From: Pseudomonadota bacterium
GTDB taxonomy: Bacteria; Myxococcota_A; UBA796; CAJQPC01
DNA length: 64,000 bases
Assembly: GCA_024228935.1 (NCBI GenBank)
Contig: JAAESX010000034.1
Coordinates: 1 to 64,000 of the forward strand
Direction of reading: 5' to 3'
Part shown: positions 10,189 through 19,825 of the stretch, in pieces
Position numbering within the stretch: the stretch's first letter is position 1
Layout: every line of letters begins with the position of its first letter
The notes under the pieces: generated by a model
What the model was told of the DNA's origin: nothing
Database searches by the model: none
Seen by the model: the letters and a program-made list of their open reading frames with translations, nothing else
Translations under genes and position numbers: made by a program

Positions 10189-10545
10189 TTAGGGGTCGAC
10201 GGTCCCCTGTCTACCGTAGTCGTCGACGTGACGCACGACATCGTTCGGAAAGGCCGTCGAGACCTCGACGAGCTCACAGTCCTGGACAGCACCGAATCGG
10301 TGGCGGCGACCCGGCAGGATGTGCGCGGATGCCCCCGGCTCGAGGTCCCGGGTCTGGAGGACGCCATCGTCGTCTTCCAAGTCCAAGCGTAGCACACCGG
10401 AGAGGACGCGGATCGTCTCTTCCTTGTGGACGTGGTGCTGGAGCGACAGCCGCCTTCCAGCGCGAATCACCAGGATCTTCCCGAGGTATTCGGACGTCTC
10501 AGCCCAGATCTCCTCGTGGCCCCACGGCTTCTCGACGCGCCTCAC
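10189..10545 (-). CDS. Cupin-domain protein (mannose-6-phosphate isomerase-like)
   Basis: A 118-residue single cupin. It starts at a GTG that overlaps the SPOR gene stop as GTGA. The first cupin motif is clear (GRRLSLQHHVHKEETIRVL, with two His, Glu and a further His that would bind a metal), and the second motif is ILPGRRHRFG. The opening RRVEKPWGHEEIW is typical of type II phosphomannose isomerase cupins. It could isomerise or bind a phosphorylated sugar; the substrate cannot be read. It is translationally coupled to the SPOR protein. Confidence 0.85.
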   Translation of the reverse strand: MRRVEKPWGHEEIWAETSEYLGKILVIRAGRRLSLQHHVHKEETIRVLSGVLRLDLEDDDGVLQTRDLEPGASAHILPGRRHRFGAVQDCELVEVSTAFPNDVVRHVDDYGRQGTVDP

Positions 10546-11315
10546 GGCGCCTTCGTCACCAGGGGATCGGCCACCCCGAGCTCGGCGCTGACCTGCGGGA
10601 TCGCGCGGCGAGCCTCGGACTGCGTGTCGTACGGACCGATGCGAACGCGATGCCACGTCCGCCCGCCGACGATGGCCGCGACCCGGTAGGCCGGGAAGCC
10701 CTTCGACTCGAGCCACTCCACCTTGCGCTTGGCCTCGACGGCATCCGGGAAGCTGTAGACCTGGATCACGTACCCATCCATGGGCAGTCCTTCCGGCGGC
10801 GCAGGAGGCGCCTCGATCACCGCGGCGGGCTCGGGGGCCACGACGACCGGAGCGATCTCGGGCTCGGGCTCCGCCTCGGGCTCGTCCTCGACGATCGGCT
10901 CGATCGGGAGGTCCTCGATCGACAGCTCGATGGGCTCCAGCGTCAGCTCGTCCAGGGGCACGAGCTCGGCCTCGGCGACGGCAGGGACCTCGACCTCGGG
11001 CACTTCGGCGACCAGGTCCTGGGGGAAGGTCAGCTCACGCTCGGGGGCGCGCGCCTTGGCCTCGGGGATCCGGGACGACGCGGCGGTCTCCACGCGAGCC
11101 AGGAGCTCGGTGATGGCGTCGTCGCGAAGCTCGGCGTCGACGAGGGCGGCGTCCGGACCCAGCCCCGCCGGGAGAGGAACGTCGTCCTGACCGACCATCA
11201 CGCCCACGAAGAACGCCAGGGCGGCCACGGCCAGGGTGGTCACCGCCAGCGCTGCGAGCTGTCCGCGGGTGATCCAGAACTGCTGGTCGTTCTGGATGCG
11301 GCCGAGGTCTCTCAT
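10542..11315 (-). CDS. SPOR-domain inner-membrane protein
   Basis: A 257-residue bitopic protein with a cytoplasmic N-terminus, one membrane span at about 18-42 (ALAVTTLAVAALAFFVGV), a long Glu/Pro/Val-rich periplasmic linker, and a C-terminal SPOR domain (about 178-250, GYVIQVYSFPDAVEAKRKVEWLE to HRVRIGPYDT). SPOR domains bind denuded glycan at division septa, as in FtsN. The ATG has no Shine-Dalgarno but lies 7 nt after TATACT, so the mRNA is probably leaderless. A 14-bp palindrome lies 33 bp upstream of the start. An FtsN-like role is inferred, not shown. Confidence 0.88.
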   Translation of the reverse strand: MRDLGRIQNDQQFWITRGQLAALAVTTLAVAALAFFVGVMVGQDDVPLPAGLGPDAALVDAELRDDAITELLARVETAASSRIPEAKARAPERELTFPQDLVAEVPEVEVPAVAEAELVPLDELTLEPIELSIEDLPIEPIVEDEPEAEPEPEIAPVVVAPEPAAVIEAPPAPPEGLPMDGYVIQVYSFPDAVEAKRKVEWLESKGFPAYRVAAIVGGRTWHRVRIGPYDTQSEARRAIPQVSAELGVADPLVTKAP

Positions 11316-11322
11316 GCCCGCG

Positions 11323-11328
11323 AGTATA
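11323..11328 (-). promoter_or_regulatory. -10-like box for a leaderless SPOR transcript
   Basis: TATACT on the minus strand is followed by exactly 7 nt and then the ATG of the SPOR gene, placing the expected transcription start at or within a base of the A of ATG. No -35 is evident at 16-18 bp. The palindromic 14-mer further upstream may supply activation. Confidence 0.5.
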
Positions 11329-11348
11329 ACGCCGGAGAAGGCAAAAGA

Positions 11349-11362
11349 CTTGCCATGTCAAG
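11349..11362. promoter_or_regulatory. Palindromic 14-mer CTTGACATGGCAAG (copy 1)
   Basis: Minus-strand sequence CTTGACATGGCAAG is symmetric except for one position pair (CTTG-M-CATG-K-CAAG). The identical 14-mer occurs once more at 18584-18597 upstream of the pal-like gene. Here it is 20 bp upstream of the -10 box, in the second copy 10 bp. It looks like an operator or activator site, and the TTGACA within it doubles as a -35 only in the pal copy. Confidence 0.6.
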
Positions 11363-11370
11363 GCAAGGGC

Positions 11371-11661
11371 TCAAGGAAAGGCGGAGATCTCGACCCAGTC
11401 GTCTTCGACGCGAGCGACGCCCATGCTCTCGACGAAGTCGACCACCTTGTCCAGGATGGAGCGCAGGACGCGGGCGTCGCTGCCGACGACAGCGACACCC
11501 AGCACGATGCGGTCGTGGACGTCCTGGTCCTCGACCTCGGCGATGGCGACCTTGAAGCGCGCACGGATGCGGTCGCGGACCTTGTTCAGGACCTGCCGCT
11601 TCCCCTTCAGCGAAGCGGTGCCCGGGATCCCGAGAACCAGCCGTAGCACACCGACCCGCAT
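11371..11661 (-). CDS. ylxP: DUF503 (YlxP-like) protein
   Basis: A 96-residue protein with the full DUF503 pattern: MRVGVLRLVLGIPGTASLKGKR at the start, a central FKVAIAEVEDQD strand and a C-terminal VEDDWVEI. These small proteins commonly follow infB and are linked to ribosome function, but the activity is not defined. It starts 6 bp after the infB stop. The usual next genes rbfA and truB are missing; the following gene is the SPOR protein after a 55-bp spacer. Confidence 0.9.
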   Translation of the reverse strand: MRVGVLRLVLGIPGTASLKGKRQVLNKVRDRIRARFKVAIAEVEDQDVHDRIVLGVAVVGSDARVLRSILDKVVDFVESMGVARVEDDWVEISAFP

Positions 11662-11667
11662 CCGCGA

Positions 11668-14352
<2,685 letters not shown>

Positions 14353-14443
14353 GCGATTCCTTGATTGAAGACGGGACTCAGGACATCTGAGGGCTCCAGG
14401 TTCCGTCTTCTGAAAACACTTCCCCACGCGGACCGTGGGGGAG

Positions 14444-14472
14444 AAAAAAGTGCGGCCACCCGCTGGGTGGCC
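14444..14472 (-). terminator. Intrinsic terminator or attenuator between ylxRQ and infB
   Basis: On the minus strand GGCCACCC-AGC-GGGTGGCC forms a perfect 8-bp stem, followed after GCAC by six T. It lies inside the rimP-nusA-ylxRQ-infB operon, 92 bp before the infB ATG. A second hairpin (CCCCACG with CGTGGGG) follows directly. It could terminate part of the transcript, possibly with NusA involvement. Confidence 0.7.
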
Positions 14473-14487
14473 CTGGGACCCGCACCA

Positions 14488-15051
14488 CTAACGCAAGGCC
14501 ACCATGCGGTGCAACTCGATGAGTAAGTGCCTGCCGGGCCTTCCGCGGCGCACCGCGAGTGCAGCACGAGGGCCCTTGCCCACCTGTACACCGAGCTGTT
14601 CGCGGTCAAGCGGAATCGTCTCCACCGGGAGCGGCTCCGCGCGCCTCTTCAGGTCCTCGCAGAGACGCGGCGAGGCGTCGGTGGCGAGCACGATGGCCAG
14701 CGCCGCACCGGACGAGATCGTGCCGCGAACCCCGTCCTTTCCACCCGTCAGCGCACCTGCCCGGGCGCAGATGCTCAGCGCATCCAGGAAAGCGCGCTCG
14801 TTCGCCGCGCGAGCCCGGTCCAGCAGACCGGAGGCGTCGACGTCCGTCGCCTTGAGCGGCCGCGTCAGGATCCCGGGGTGCTTCTCGACCTTCTCGAGGA
14901 GCTCACGCCTGGGGGTGATCCAGGCTCCCCTGCCCTGGAGACGGCCGCGGTAGTCCACCTCGACGCGCCCCTCTGGAGAGAGCACGAGCCGCACGAGCTT
15001 CTCAGGTGGCCGACGCTCTCGCGTGACCACGCACATCCGCTCGACGGCCAT
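14488..15051 (-). CDS. YlxR (DUF448) fused to an L7Ae-like domain (YlxQ)
   Basis: A 187-residue protein. Residues 1 to about 80 match YlxR: RMCVVTRERRPPEKLVRLV, then GRGAWITPRRELLEK. Residues about 90-180 look like a YlxQ/L7Ae RNA-binding fold (AGALTGGKDGVRGTI, LAIVLATDASP). In many Gram-positives these are separate neighbouring genes between nusA and infB; here they form one chain in the same position. YlxR is reported to bind RNase P or RNA in some bacteria. The stop of nusA is 6 bp upstream. Confidence 0.85.
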   Translation of the reverse strand: MAVERMCVVTRERRPPEKLVRLVLSPEGRVEVDYRGRLQGRGAWITPRRELLEKVEKHPGILTRPLKATDVDASGLLDRARAANERAFLDALSICARAGALTGGKDGVRGTISSGAALAIVLATDASPRLCEDLKRRAEPLPVETIPLDREQLGVQVGKGPRAALAVRRGRPGRHLLIELHRMVALR

Positions 15052-15057
15052 CGCGTC

Positions 15058-16374
15058 CTACTCGTCCTCGTCGGCTTCGGGCGGCAGGTCTTCCACCAGC
15101 TCGGCGGCCTGGCGCATGCGCTCGGCCTCTTCGAGGATGAGCTCCTCGAGGATGGCGTCCGCCTTCTTCGTGAGCTCGAGCGCCGCGTCCTCACCGACAT
15201 CGAGGATCGAGCTGATCTCGTAGGGCTGCGCGTCGGCGAGCTCCTTGGCGGTGCGGAAGCCGTGGCGAATGAGCAGCTCGACCGTCTCCTCGTCCAGACC
15301 GTCGAGCCGCGAGAGCTCCGAGTAGGCCTGATCGTTGAGCTCGGCGTGCCGGGTCTCGCTGTAGATGTCGATGCGCCAACCGGTGAGCTGGGCAGCGAGG
15401 CGGACGTTCTGTCCCTTCCGGCCGATGGCCTTGGACAGCTGGTCGTCGGGGACGATCAGCTCCATGCAGTGCGTGTGCTCGTCGATGTAGACGCGCGTGA
15501 CCTGCGCCGGAGCGATGGCGTGCACGATGAAGCGCGCCGGATCCGGGTGGAAGGGGATGATGTCGATGGCTTCGCCGCGGAGCTCTCCGACGACAGCCTG
15601 GACGCGCGAGCCCTTGAGGCCGACGCAGGCGCCGACCGGATCGACATCGGGGTCCACCGAGCTGACGGCGATCTTGGCGCGATGACCCGGCTCGCGGGCA
15701 CAGGCCTCGATGCGGACGATGCCCTCGTAGATCTCCGGGACCTCGAGCTCGAAGAGCTTCATCAGCAGACCCGGGTGGGTCCGCGAGAGCACGACCTGCG
15801 AGCTGCGCGAGGCGCGAGCGATGTCGAGCACGTACGCCTGGATGCGATCACCCTGACGGTAGGTCTCGGTGAGCACCTGCTCCCGGCGGGGGAGGATGGC
15901 CTCGGCCCGACCCAGGTCGACGATGATGTTGCCCTTCTCGAAGCGGCGCACGATTCCGGTGATGAGCTCGCCCTTCCGGTCGCGGAACTCGTTGAACGTG
16001 ACCTCGCGCTCGGCGTCACGGACCTTCTGGATGATGACCTGCTTGGCGGTCATCGCCGCGATGCGGCCGAGCTCCGTGATGTCGATGATCATGCCGAGGC
16101 TGTCGCCGGGCTCGCACTCGGGGTCCAGGTCACGAGCCTCGTCGATGACGATCTCGTTCTCTTCGTCCTCGATGTCGTCGACGACGGTCTTGAACTCGAA
16201 GAGCTGGACCTCGCCGAGCTCCTCGTTGTACTGACCCTCGATGTCGTGCTCGGGGCCGTACTTCTTGCGGGCGGCGGCCTCCATCGCGGCCTCGACGACC
16301 TCGATGACGGCATCCCGGGGGATGTTCTTCTCGCGGTGGACGATGTCGATCAGGCGAGCGAGTTCACTCTGCAC
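15058..16374 (-). CDS. nusA: Transcription termination/antitermination factor NusA
   Basis: A 438-residue protein that binds RNA polymerase and modulates pausing, termination and antitermination. The N-terminal domain (about 1-130) is followed by an S1 domain ([21 protein letters not shown]), then KH domains with [14 protein letters not shown] and [15 protein letters not shown] short acidic C-terminal helix-hairpin-helix-like region follows. The start overlaps the end of rimP by 11 bp. Length and order are normal for a NusA with one C-terminal acidic repeat. Confidence 0.97.
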   Translation of the reverse strand: MQSELARLIDIVHREKNIPRDAVIEVVEAAMEAAARKKYGPEHDIEGQYNEELGEVQLFEFKTVVDDIEDEENEIVIDEARDLDPECEPGDSLGMIIDITELGRIAAMTAKQVIIQKVRDAEREVTFNEFRDRKGELITGIVRRFEKGNIIVDLGRAEAILPRREQVLTETYRQGDRIQAYVLDIARASRSSQVVLSRTHPGLLMKLFELEVPEIYEGIVRIEACAREPGHRAKIAVSSVDPDVDPVGACVGLKGSRVQAVVGELRGEAIDIIPFHPDPARFIVHAIAPAQVTRVYIDEHTHCMELIVPDDQLSKAIGRKGQNVRLAAQLTGWRIDIYSETRHAELNDQAYSELSRLDGLDEETVELLIRHGFRTAKELADAQPYEISSILDVGEDAALELTKKADAILEELILEEAERMRQAAELVEDLPPEADEDE

Positions 16375-16894
16375 GGGAAGCCTCCTGGAGGTTCACTCGG
16401 GGAGGCGGATCCTCGCCGAGCTTCTGGTATTCATCGAGGTCCAACACGAGGTTGGCGCGCTCGATCCGGTCGAATTCGAGTGTGTGGTCGACGCCATCGA
16501 TGGCGACGGTGACCACACCGTCGGCGTAGCCCTTGAGCTCGCCCTTGAAGCGTCGTCGTCCCTCGCCGGGCTCCAGCGAGACCTTGACGTTGAAGCCACG
16601 GAAGCGGAGGAAGTCCTCGGCCTTCTGCATCGGTCGGTCGATGCCCGGCGAGCTGACCTCGAGGTCGTAGGCGCCCTCGATGACGTCCTCGACGTCCAGC
16701 AGCGGGTTGATCTGGCGGGACAGCGCCCCGAGACCGTTCGGCGTCATGTCCTTGCCATCGACGCTGATGCGCAGCGTGCGGCGTCCGAGGACCGTCGACC
16801 ACTCCACCGCGACGAGCTCCCAGCCGGCCGCCACGACCGTCGGGTCGAGCAGCTCGAAGAGCTCCTGCTGCTGCAGTTTGAGGTCGTAGCTCAT
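16364..16894 (-). CDS. rimP: Ribosome maturation factor RimP
   Basis: A 176-residue protein required for 30S subunit assembly. The start MSYDLKLQQQ is the plausible one; a longer frame begins at 16936 but adds an unconserved segment. N-terminal alpha/beta domain with WELVAVEW and LRISVDGK, then the conserved YDLEVSSPGIDRPM, and an Sm-like C-terminal domain (FKGELKGYADGVVTVAIDG). It is the first gene of the nusA-infB operon and lies after the terminator of the upstream pal-ybgF unit. Confidence 0.95.
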   Translation of the reverse strand: MSYDLKLQQQELFELLDPTVVAAGWELVAVEWSTVLGRRTLRISVDGKDMTPNGLGALSRQINPLLDVEDVIEGAYDLEVSSPGIDRPMQKAEDFLRFRGFNVKVSLEPGEGRRRFKGELKGYADGVVTVAIDGVDHTLEFDRIERANLVLDLDEYQKLGEDPPPRVNLQEASRAE

Positions 16895-16917
16895 GGTCCA
16901 GGTCTTGGGCGGAGGAC

Positions 16918-16947
16918 AAAAAAAAGAGCCGGCCATGAGGCCCGCTC
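16918..16947 (-). terminator. Intrinsic terminator after the ybgF-like gene
   Basis: On the minus strand GAGCGGGCC-TCAT-GGCCGGCTC forms a 9-bp stem with one mismatch and is followed by eight T. It lies about 50 bp downstream of the ybgF-like stop and just before rimP, separating the two units. Confidence 0.85.
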
Positions 16948-16995
16948 CGCTGATGCGTTGCTGGACGGCTTCAATACGCCGTCAACCCAGACGCG

Positions 16996-17832
16996 TCAAC
17001 CTCCTTTCAGGAGCTCCTTCGCGTCCTTGGCCGCCTGGCTCTTGGGGTACCGCGCGACCACGTCCTGCCAGAACAGCGTCGCCTCGGCGTCCTGCCCCAT
17101 CTTCTGGAAGCACTCGCCCTGCCGGACCATCGCCCACGGCGACCACGGGGACTTCGCGTCGCTGGTAACGACCTCCTCGAACAGGAGGATCGCCCGCGCG
17201 TAGTCGCCCTCGTTGAAGTAGCTCTCGGCGTAGCGGTAGCGGGCCTCGTTGGCGCTCTCGTGCGAGCTGAAGTCGGCGAGGAACTTCTCGAGCAGCACCC
17301 GGGCGACCTTCGGCTTGCCGTTGACGAGGTGCTCCTCGGCCTTCGCCAGCAGCTCGTCGGCGCCCTCGGGGAGGACGACCTCGACCGGCTCGCCCCCGTC
17401 GACGAGCTCGACCTCGCCCTGGTCGGTCAGCGTGGTCCCACCCTCGATCGGCGGAGCGGGGGCGGTCAGGCCGAGCTGCTCCTCGAGCGAGGCGACCCGG
17501 AGCTCCAGGTACTCCAGGCGGAAGCGGACGTCGTCGTCGAGCGCGGCGCGCTCCTGACCCGCGACACCGGCCTCGTGCTCGATGGTCTCGATCTTCCCGC
17601 GGATCCTTCGGACCTCGGCGGTCACGGCCTCGAGGTCGTCCATCCGCACGGCCTCCTGCTGGCCGCGGTACCGGATGACCTCCTCGAGCTGGTCGACACG
17701 AGTCTCGACCTCGCGAGCCGAGGACTGGAGCGTGTCGGAGCGGGCCGTCTGGAGCGCCAGCTCGCGCTCATAGGCGGCGGTGGCGGACTGACCGGTGCGG
17801 TCGAGGACGCAGGCGAGGAGCAACAGGATCAT
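16996..17832 (-). CDS. YbgF/CpoB-like lipoprotein with coiled coil and TPR repeats
   Basis: A 278-residue protein. The ATG overlaps the pal-like stop as ATGA. The signal is extremely short (MILLLLAC) with Cys at position 8 as the expected lipidation site. Residues about 20-105 form a heptad-rich coiled coil; residues about 160-278 are TPR repeats (ANEARYRYAESYFNEGDYARAI). YbgF/CpoB coordinates outer-membrane constriction with peptidoglycan synthesis together with Tol-Pal, and adjacency to pal supports this. TolQRAB are not in the window. Confidence 0.82.
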   Translation of the reverse strand: MILLLLACVLDRTGQSATAAYERELALQTARSDTLQSSAREVETRVDQLEEVIRYRGQQEAVRMDDLEAVTAEVRRIRGKIETIEHEAGVAGQERAALDDDVRFRLEYLELRVASLEEQLGLTAPAPPIEGGTTLTDQGEVELVDGGEPVEVVLPEGADELLAKAEEHLVNGKPKVARVLLEKFLADFSSHESANEARYRYAESYFNEGDYARAILLFEEVVTSDAKSPWSPWAMVRQGECFQKMGQDAEATLFWQDVVARYPKSQAAKDAKELLKGG

Positions 17833-18560
17833 CGGTCGAGCCTCATCTCCACTCGGCGGTTGTCGGACCAGGCCGACTCGGACGAGCCCGTGTTGGCGGG
17901 CCGCTCTTCGCCGTAGCTGACGGTGTCGATGCGCTGTGGCGAGAGGCCAAGGCTCACCAGCGCGGACTCGACGCTGTTCGCGCGTCGCTGGCCGAGCGCC
18001 AGGTTGTACTCGGTGGTCCCGCGCTCGTCGCAGTGGCCCTCGAGGCGGATGCCCCCGGCGTTGCGCGAGAGACAGGGGGCCAGCTCGCTGAGCTGGGCGT
18101 TGCTCTCGGCGGTCAGGCCAGAGCTGTCGAAGTCGAAGTAGAGGGTCGCCGAGCTGCACTCGGGCTCCGCCACCGCGCCCTCCTCGATGCGGAGCGCGCC
18201 GCGGAGGACCGACATCTCACCATCGGGGTTGATGACCCACACGTCCCAGCGCCCCGGCTCGAGAGGCGGAACGGTGACCGTCAGCTTCACATCTCCCTTG
18301 AACGTGACGCGCGACGCCTCGGTCTCCTCGCCGAAGCGGACCCGAGCGCCCTGGGCGAAGCCCGCGCCGTAGACCGTGGCCTCGAAGACCTCGCCCCGGG
18401 TGCCCCAGGCGGGGTCGATGCTCACGACCTGGAGACCCTGATCGACGTCCTGGATCTCGATCTCGATCTCCTCGATCTCCTCGTGGCGATTGATGCACTT
18501 GCTCGCGACCAGGACAGGGACGAGCAAGGCGAGAAGCGACCAGTGGATACGCTGCGACAT
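17829..18560 (-). CDS. pal: Pal-like OmpA-domain protein with an IPT/TIG-like domain
   Basis: A 243-residue protein starting MSQRIHWSLL. The signal-like segment ends in VASKC; Lys at -1 makes this a poor lipobox, so lipidation is uncertain. An IPT/TIG-like domain (about residues 38-125, VVSIDPAWGTRGEVFEATVYG) precedes an OmpA peptidoglycan-binding domain (YFDFDSSGLTAESNAQLSEL, LEGHCDERGTTEYNLALGQRR, NRRVEMRL). That domain is characteristic of Pal; the extra TIG-like domain is unusual. The start is 8 nt after a -10 box, so the mRNA is probably leaderless. It is coupled to ybgF. Confidence 0.85.
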   Translation of the reverse strand: MSQRIHWSLLALLVPVLVASKCINRHEEIEEIEIEIQDVDQGLQVVSIDPAWGTRGEVFEATVYGAGFAQGARVRFGEETEASRVTFKGDVKLTVTVPPLEPGRWDVWVINPDGEMSVLRGALRIEEGAVAEPECSSATLYFDFDSSGLTAESNAQLSELAPCLSRNAGGIRLEGHCDERGTTEYNLALGQRRANSVESALVSLGLSPQRIDTVSYGEERPANTGSSESAWSDNRRVEMRLDR

Positions 18561-18567
18561 CGCTTTG

Positions 18568-18596
18568 ATGTAAGAGCGCCCATCTTGCCATGTCAA
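18568..18596 (-). promoter_or_regulatory. Putative promoter of the pal-ybgF unit (leaderless)
   Basis: On the minus strand TTGACA (18591-18596) and TTACAT (18568-18573) are 17 bp apart. The -10 box is followed by 7 nt and then ATG, with no Shine-Dalgarno, so transcription should begin at or next to the start codon. Confidence 0.6.
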
Positions 18597-18597
18597 G
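18584..18597. promoter_or_regulatory. Palindromic 14-mer CTTGACATGGCAAG (copy 2)
   Basis: This is identical to the 14-mer at 11349-11362. It contains the -35 of the pal promoter and also the ATG of the divergent membrane glycosyltransferase gene. A protein bound here could control both directions. Confidence 0.6.
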
Positions 18598-19825
18598 AGC
18601 TTCCGACCCACTCCCCCACATCGTTGCCGCCGGCATCTGCGTCGGGTGCGCCGTCGCGGTCGTCCTCATCGGCGATCTGCGCGCTGGCGCCGTGCCGTTC
18701 CTGGGGCTGGCGTCGGTGTGGTCCGTCGCCGCGAGCCTCGCTGCATGGCGGGCTCGGCTGCCTTTGTGGAGCGTCCTGGCCCTTGCGGTCGTGCTGCGAG
18801 TCGCTCTCCTGGCGAGCGAGCCCACGCTCTCGGACGATCTCTTTCGCTACCTGTGGGAAGGGCGCGTCCAGCTCGCGGGATTCGACCCGTTCCTCTACGC
18901 GCCCAGCGCGCCGGAGCTCGCCGAGCTGCACAACGGGACGTGGGAACAGGTCGCGCACAAGGACGTCTCGACGATCTACCCCCCGGGGGCGCTCTGGCTC
19001 TTCCGTGCGGTGGCCTGGGTCTGGGAGGACCCGATCCTGTGGAAGGCGGTCGCCGGTGCCTGCGATCTCGGCATCGTCCTGCTGCTCGCACGCCACGCCG
19101 CCACGCCGCGCTGGGCGGTCGCGCTGTACGCCCTGCACCCGCTGCCGATCATCGAGGCCGCGGGCAGCGGCCACCTGGAGTCCATCGCGCTCCTGGGGCT
19201 CGTCGCCGGGCTCACCACGCGCGGCGGCGCCTTCCTGGTCGGTCTCGGCGGGCTTGTGAAGCTGCTGCCGTTCGTCGCCTGGCTCCCGATGCTCCGCGAG
19301 CGCCCCCGGGCCGCGGTCGGCATGGTGGCGAGCCTGGCCCTCGGGGCGGTCCTCCTCCTCCCCTTCCTGGGCCCCACGCTGCTTCGAGGCTTCGAGACCT
19401 ACTACGAGGTCTGGGCGTTCAACAGCTCGGGGTTCCGACTGCTCGCGCTCGTGTTCGACGAGCCGCGCCCCATCGGCGTGGCCATCGGCGCCGTGGCCTG
19501 CGCCGTCGCCGCCTGGAGGCTGCGCGATCCCGCGGACCTGGTGCTGTTCGTGGCGAGCGCGCTGTTGCTGCTCTCGCCGGTGGTCCACCCCTGGTACGTC
19601 CTGTGGGCGTTCGTCCCGGCGTGCCTTCGAGGGCGATGGGCCTGGGCCGTGATCGCCAGCACGACGCTCCTCTCCTACGCGGTGCTCGTCGGCTACGATC
19701 CCGACGTCCCTGGCAGCTGGGAGGAGCCCGCATGGGTCGTCTGGGTCTCGGTCCCTCCTTGGATTGCAGCGGTCGCGTGGTCGACCTGGCGCGGACTGCG
19801 CTCGCCGGACTCCCCCGCGGGCTGA
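18590..19825 (+). CDS. GT87-like multi-pass membrane mannosyltransferase
   Basis: A 411-residue polytopic protein with about ten hydrophobic helices. It resembles polyprenyl-phosphate-mannose-dependent transferases (DUF2029/GT87): after the second helix comes SDDLFRYLWEGRVQLAGFDPF, in which the Asp pair is typical of GT-C enzymes, and then IYPPGALW. It probably adds a sugar to a lipid-linked or exported glycan at the outer face of the inner membrane. The ATG lies inside the 14-mer palindrome and has no clear ribosome site. Its 3' end overlaps the LarA-like gene by 94 bp. Confidence 0.75.
   Translation: MSRASDPLPHIVAAGICVGCAVAVVLIGDLRAGAVPFLGLASVWSVAASLAAWRARLPLWSVLALAVVLRVALLASEPTLSDDLFRYLWEGRVQLAGFDPFLYAPSAPELAELHNGTWEQVAHKDVSTIYPPGALWLFRAVAWVWEDPILWKAVAGACDLGIVLLLARHAATPRWAVALYALHPLPIIEAAGSGHLESIALLGLVAGLTTRGGAFLVGLGGLVKLLPFVAWLPMLRERPRAAVGMVASLALGAVLLLPFLGPTLLRGFETYYEVWAFNSSGFRLLALVFDEPRPIGVAIGAVACAVAAWRLRDPADLVLFVASALLLLSPVVHPWYVLWAFVPACLRGRWAWAVIASTTLLSYAVLVGYDPDVPGSWEEPAWVVWVSVPPWIAAVAWSTWRGLRSPDSPAG

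Noticed and set aside
11341..11357. Sigma-54 promoter (TGGCAAG-TCTT-TTGC, minus strand) before the SPOR gene
   Set aside because: The -24/-12 spacing fits, but the first half is part of the palindrome shared with pal, where no -12 element exists, and a -10 box lies 7 nt before the ATG.
9030..11555. 841-residue open frame on the plus strand
   Set aside because: It lies exactly antisense to the LysM, cupin and SPOR genes; composition is Asp/Arg/Val-rich mirror coding without motifs.
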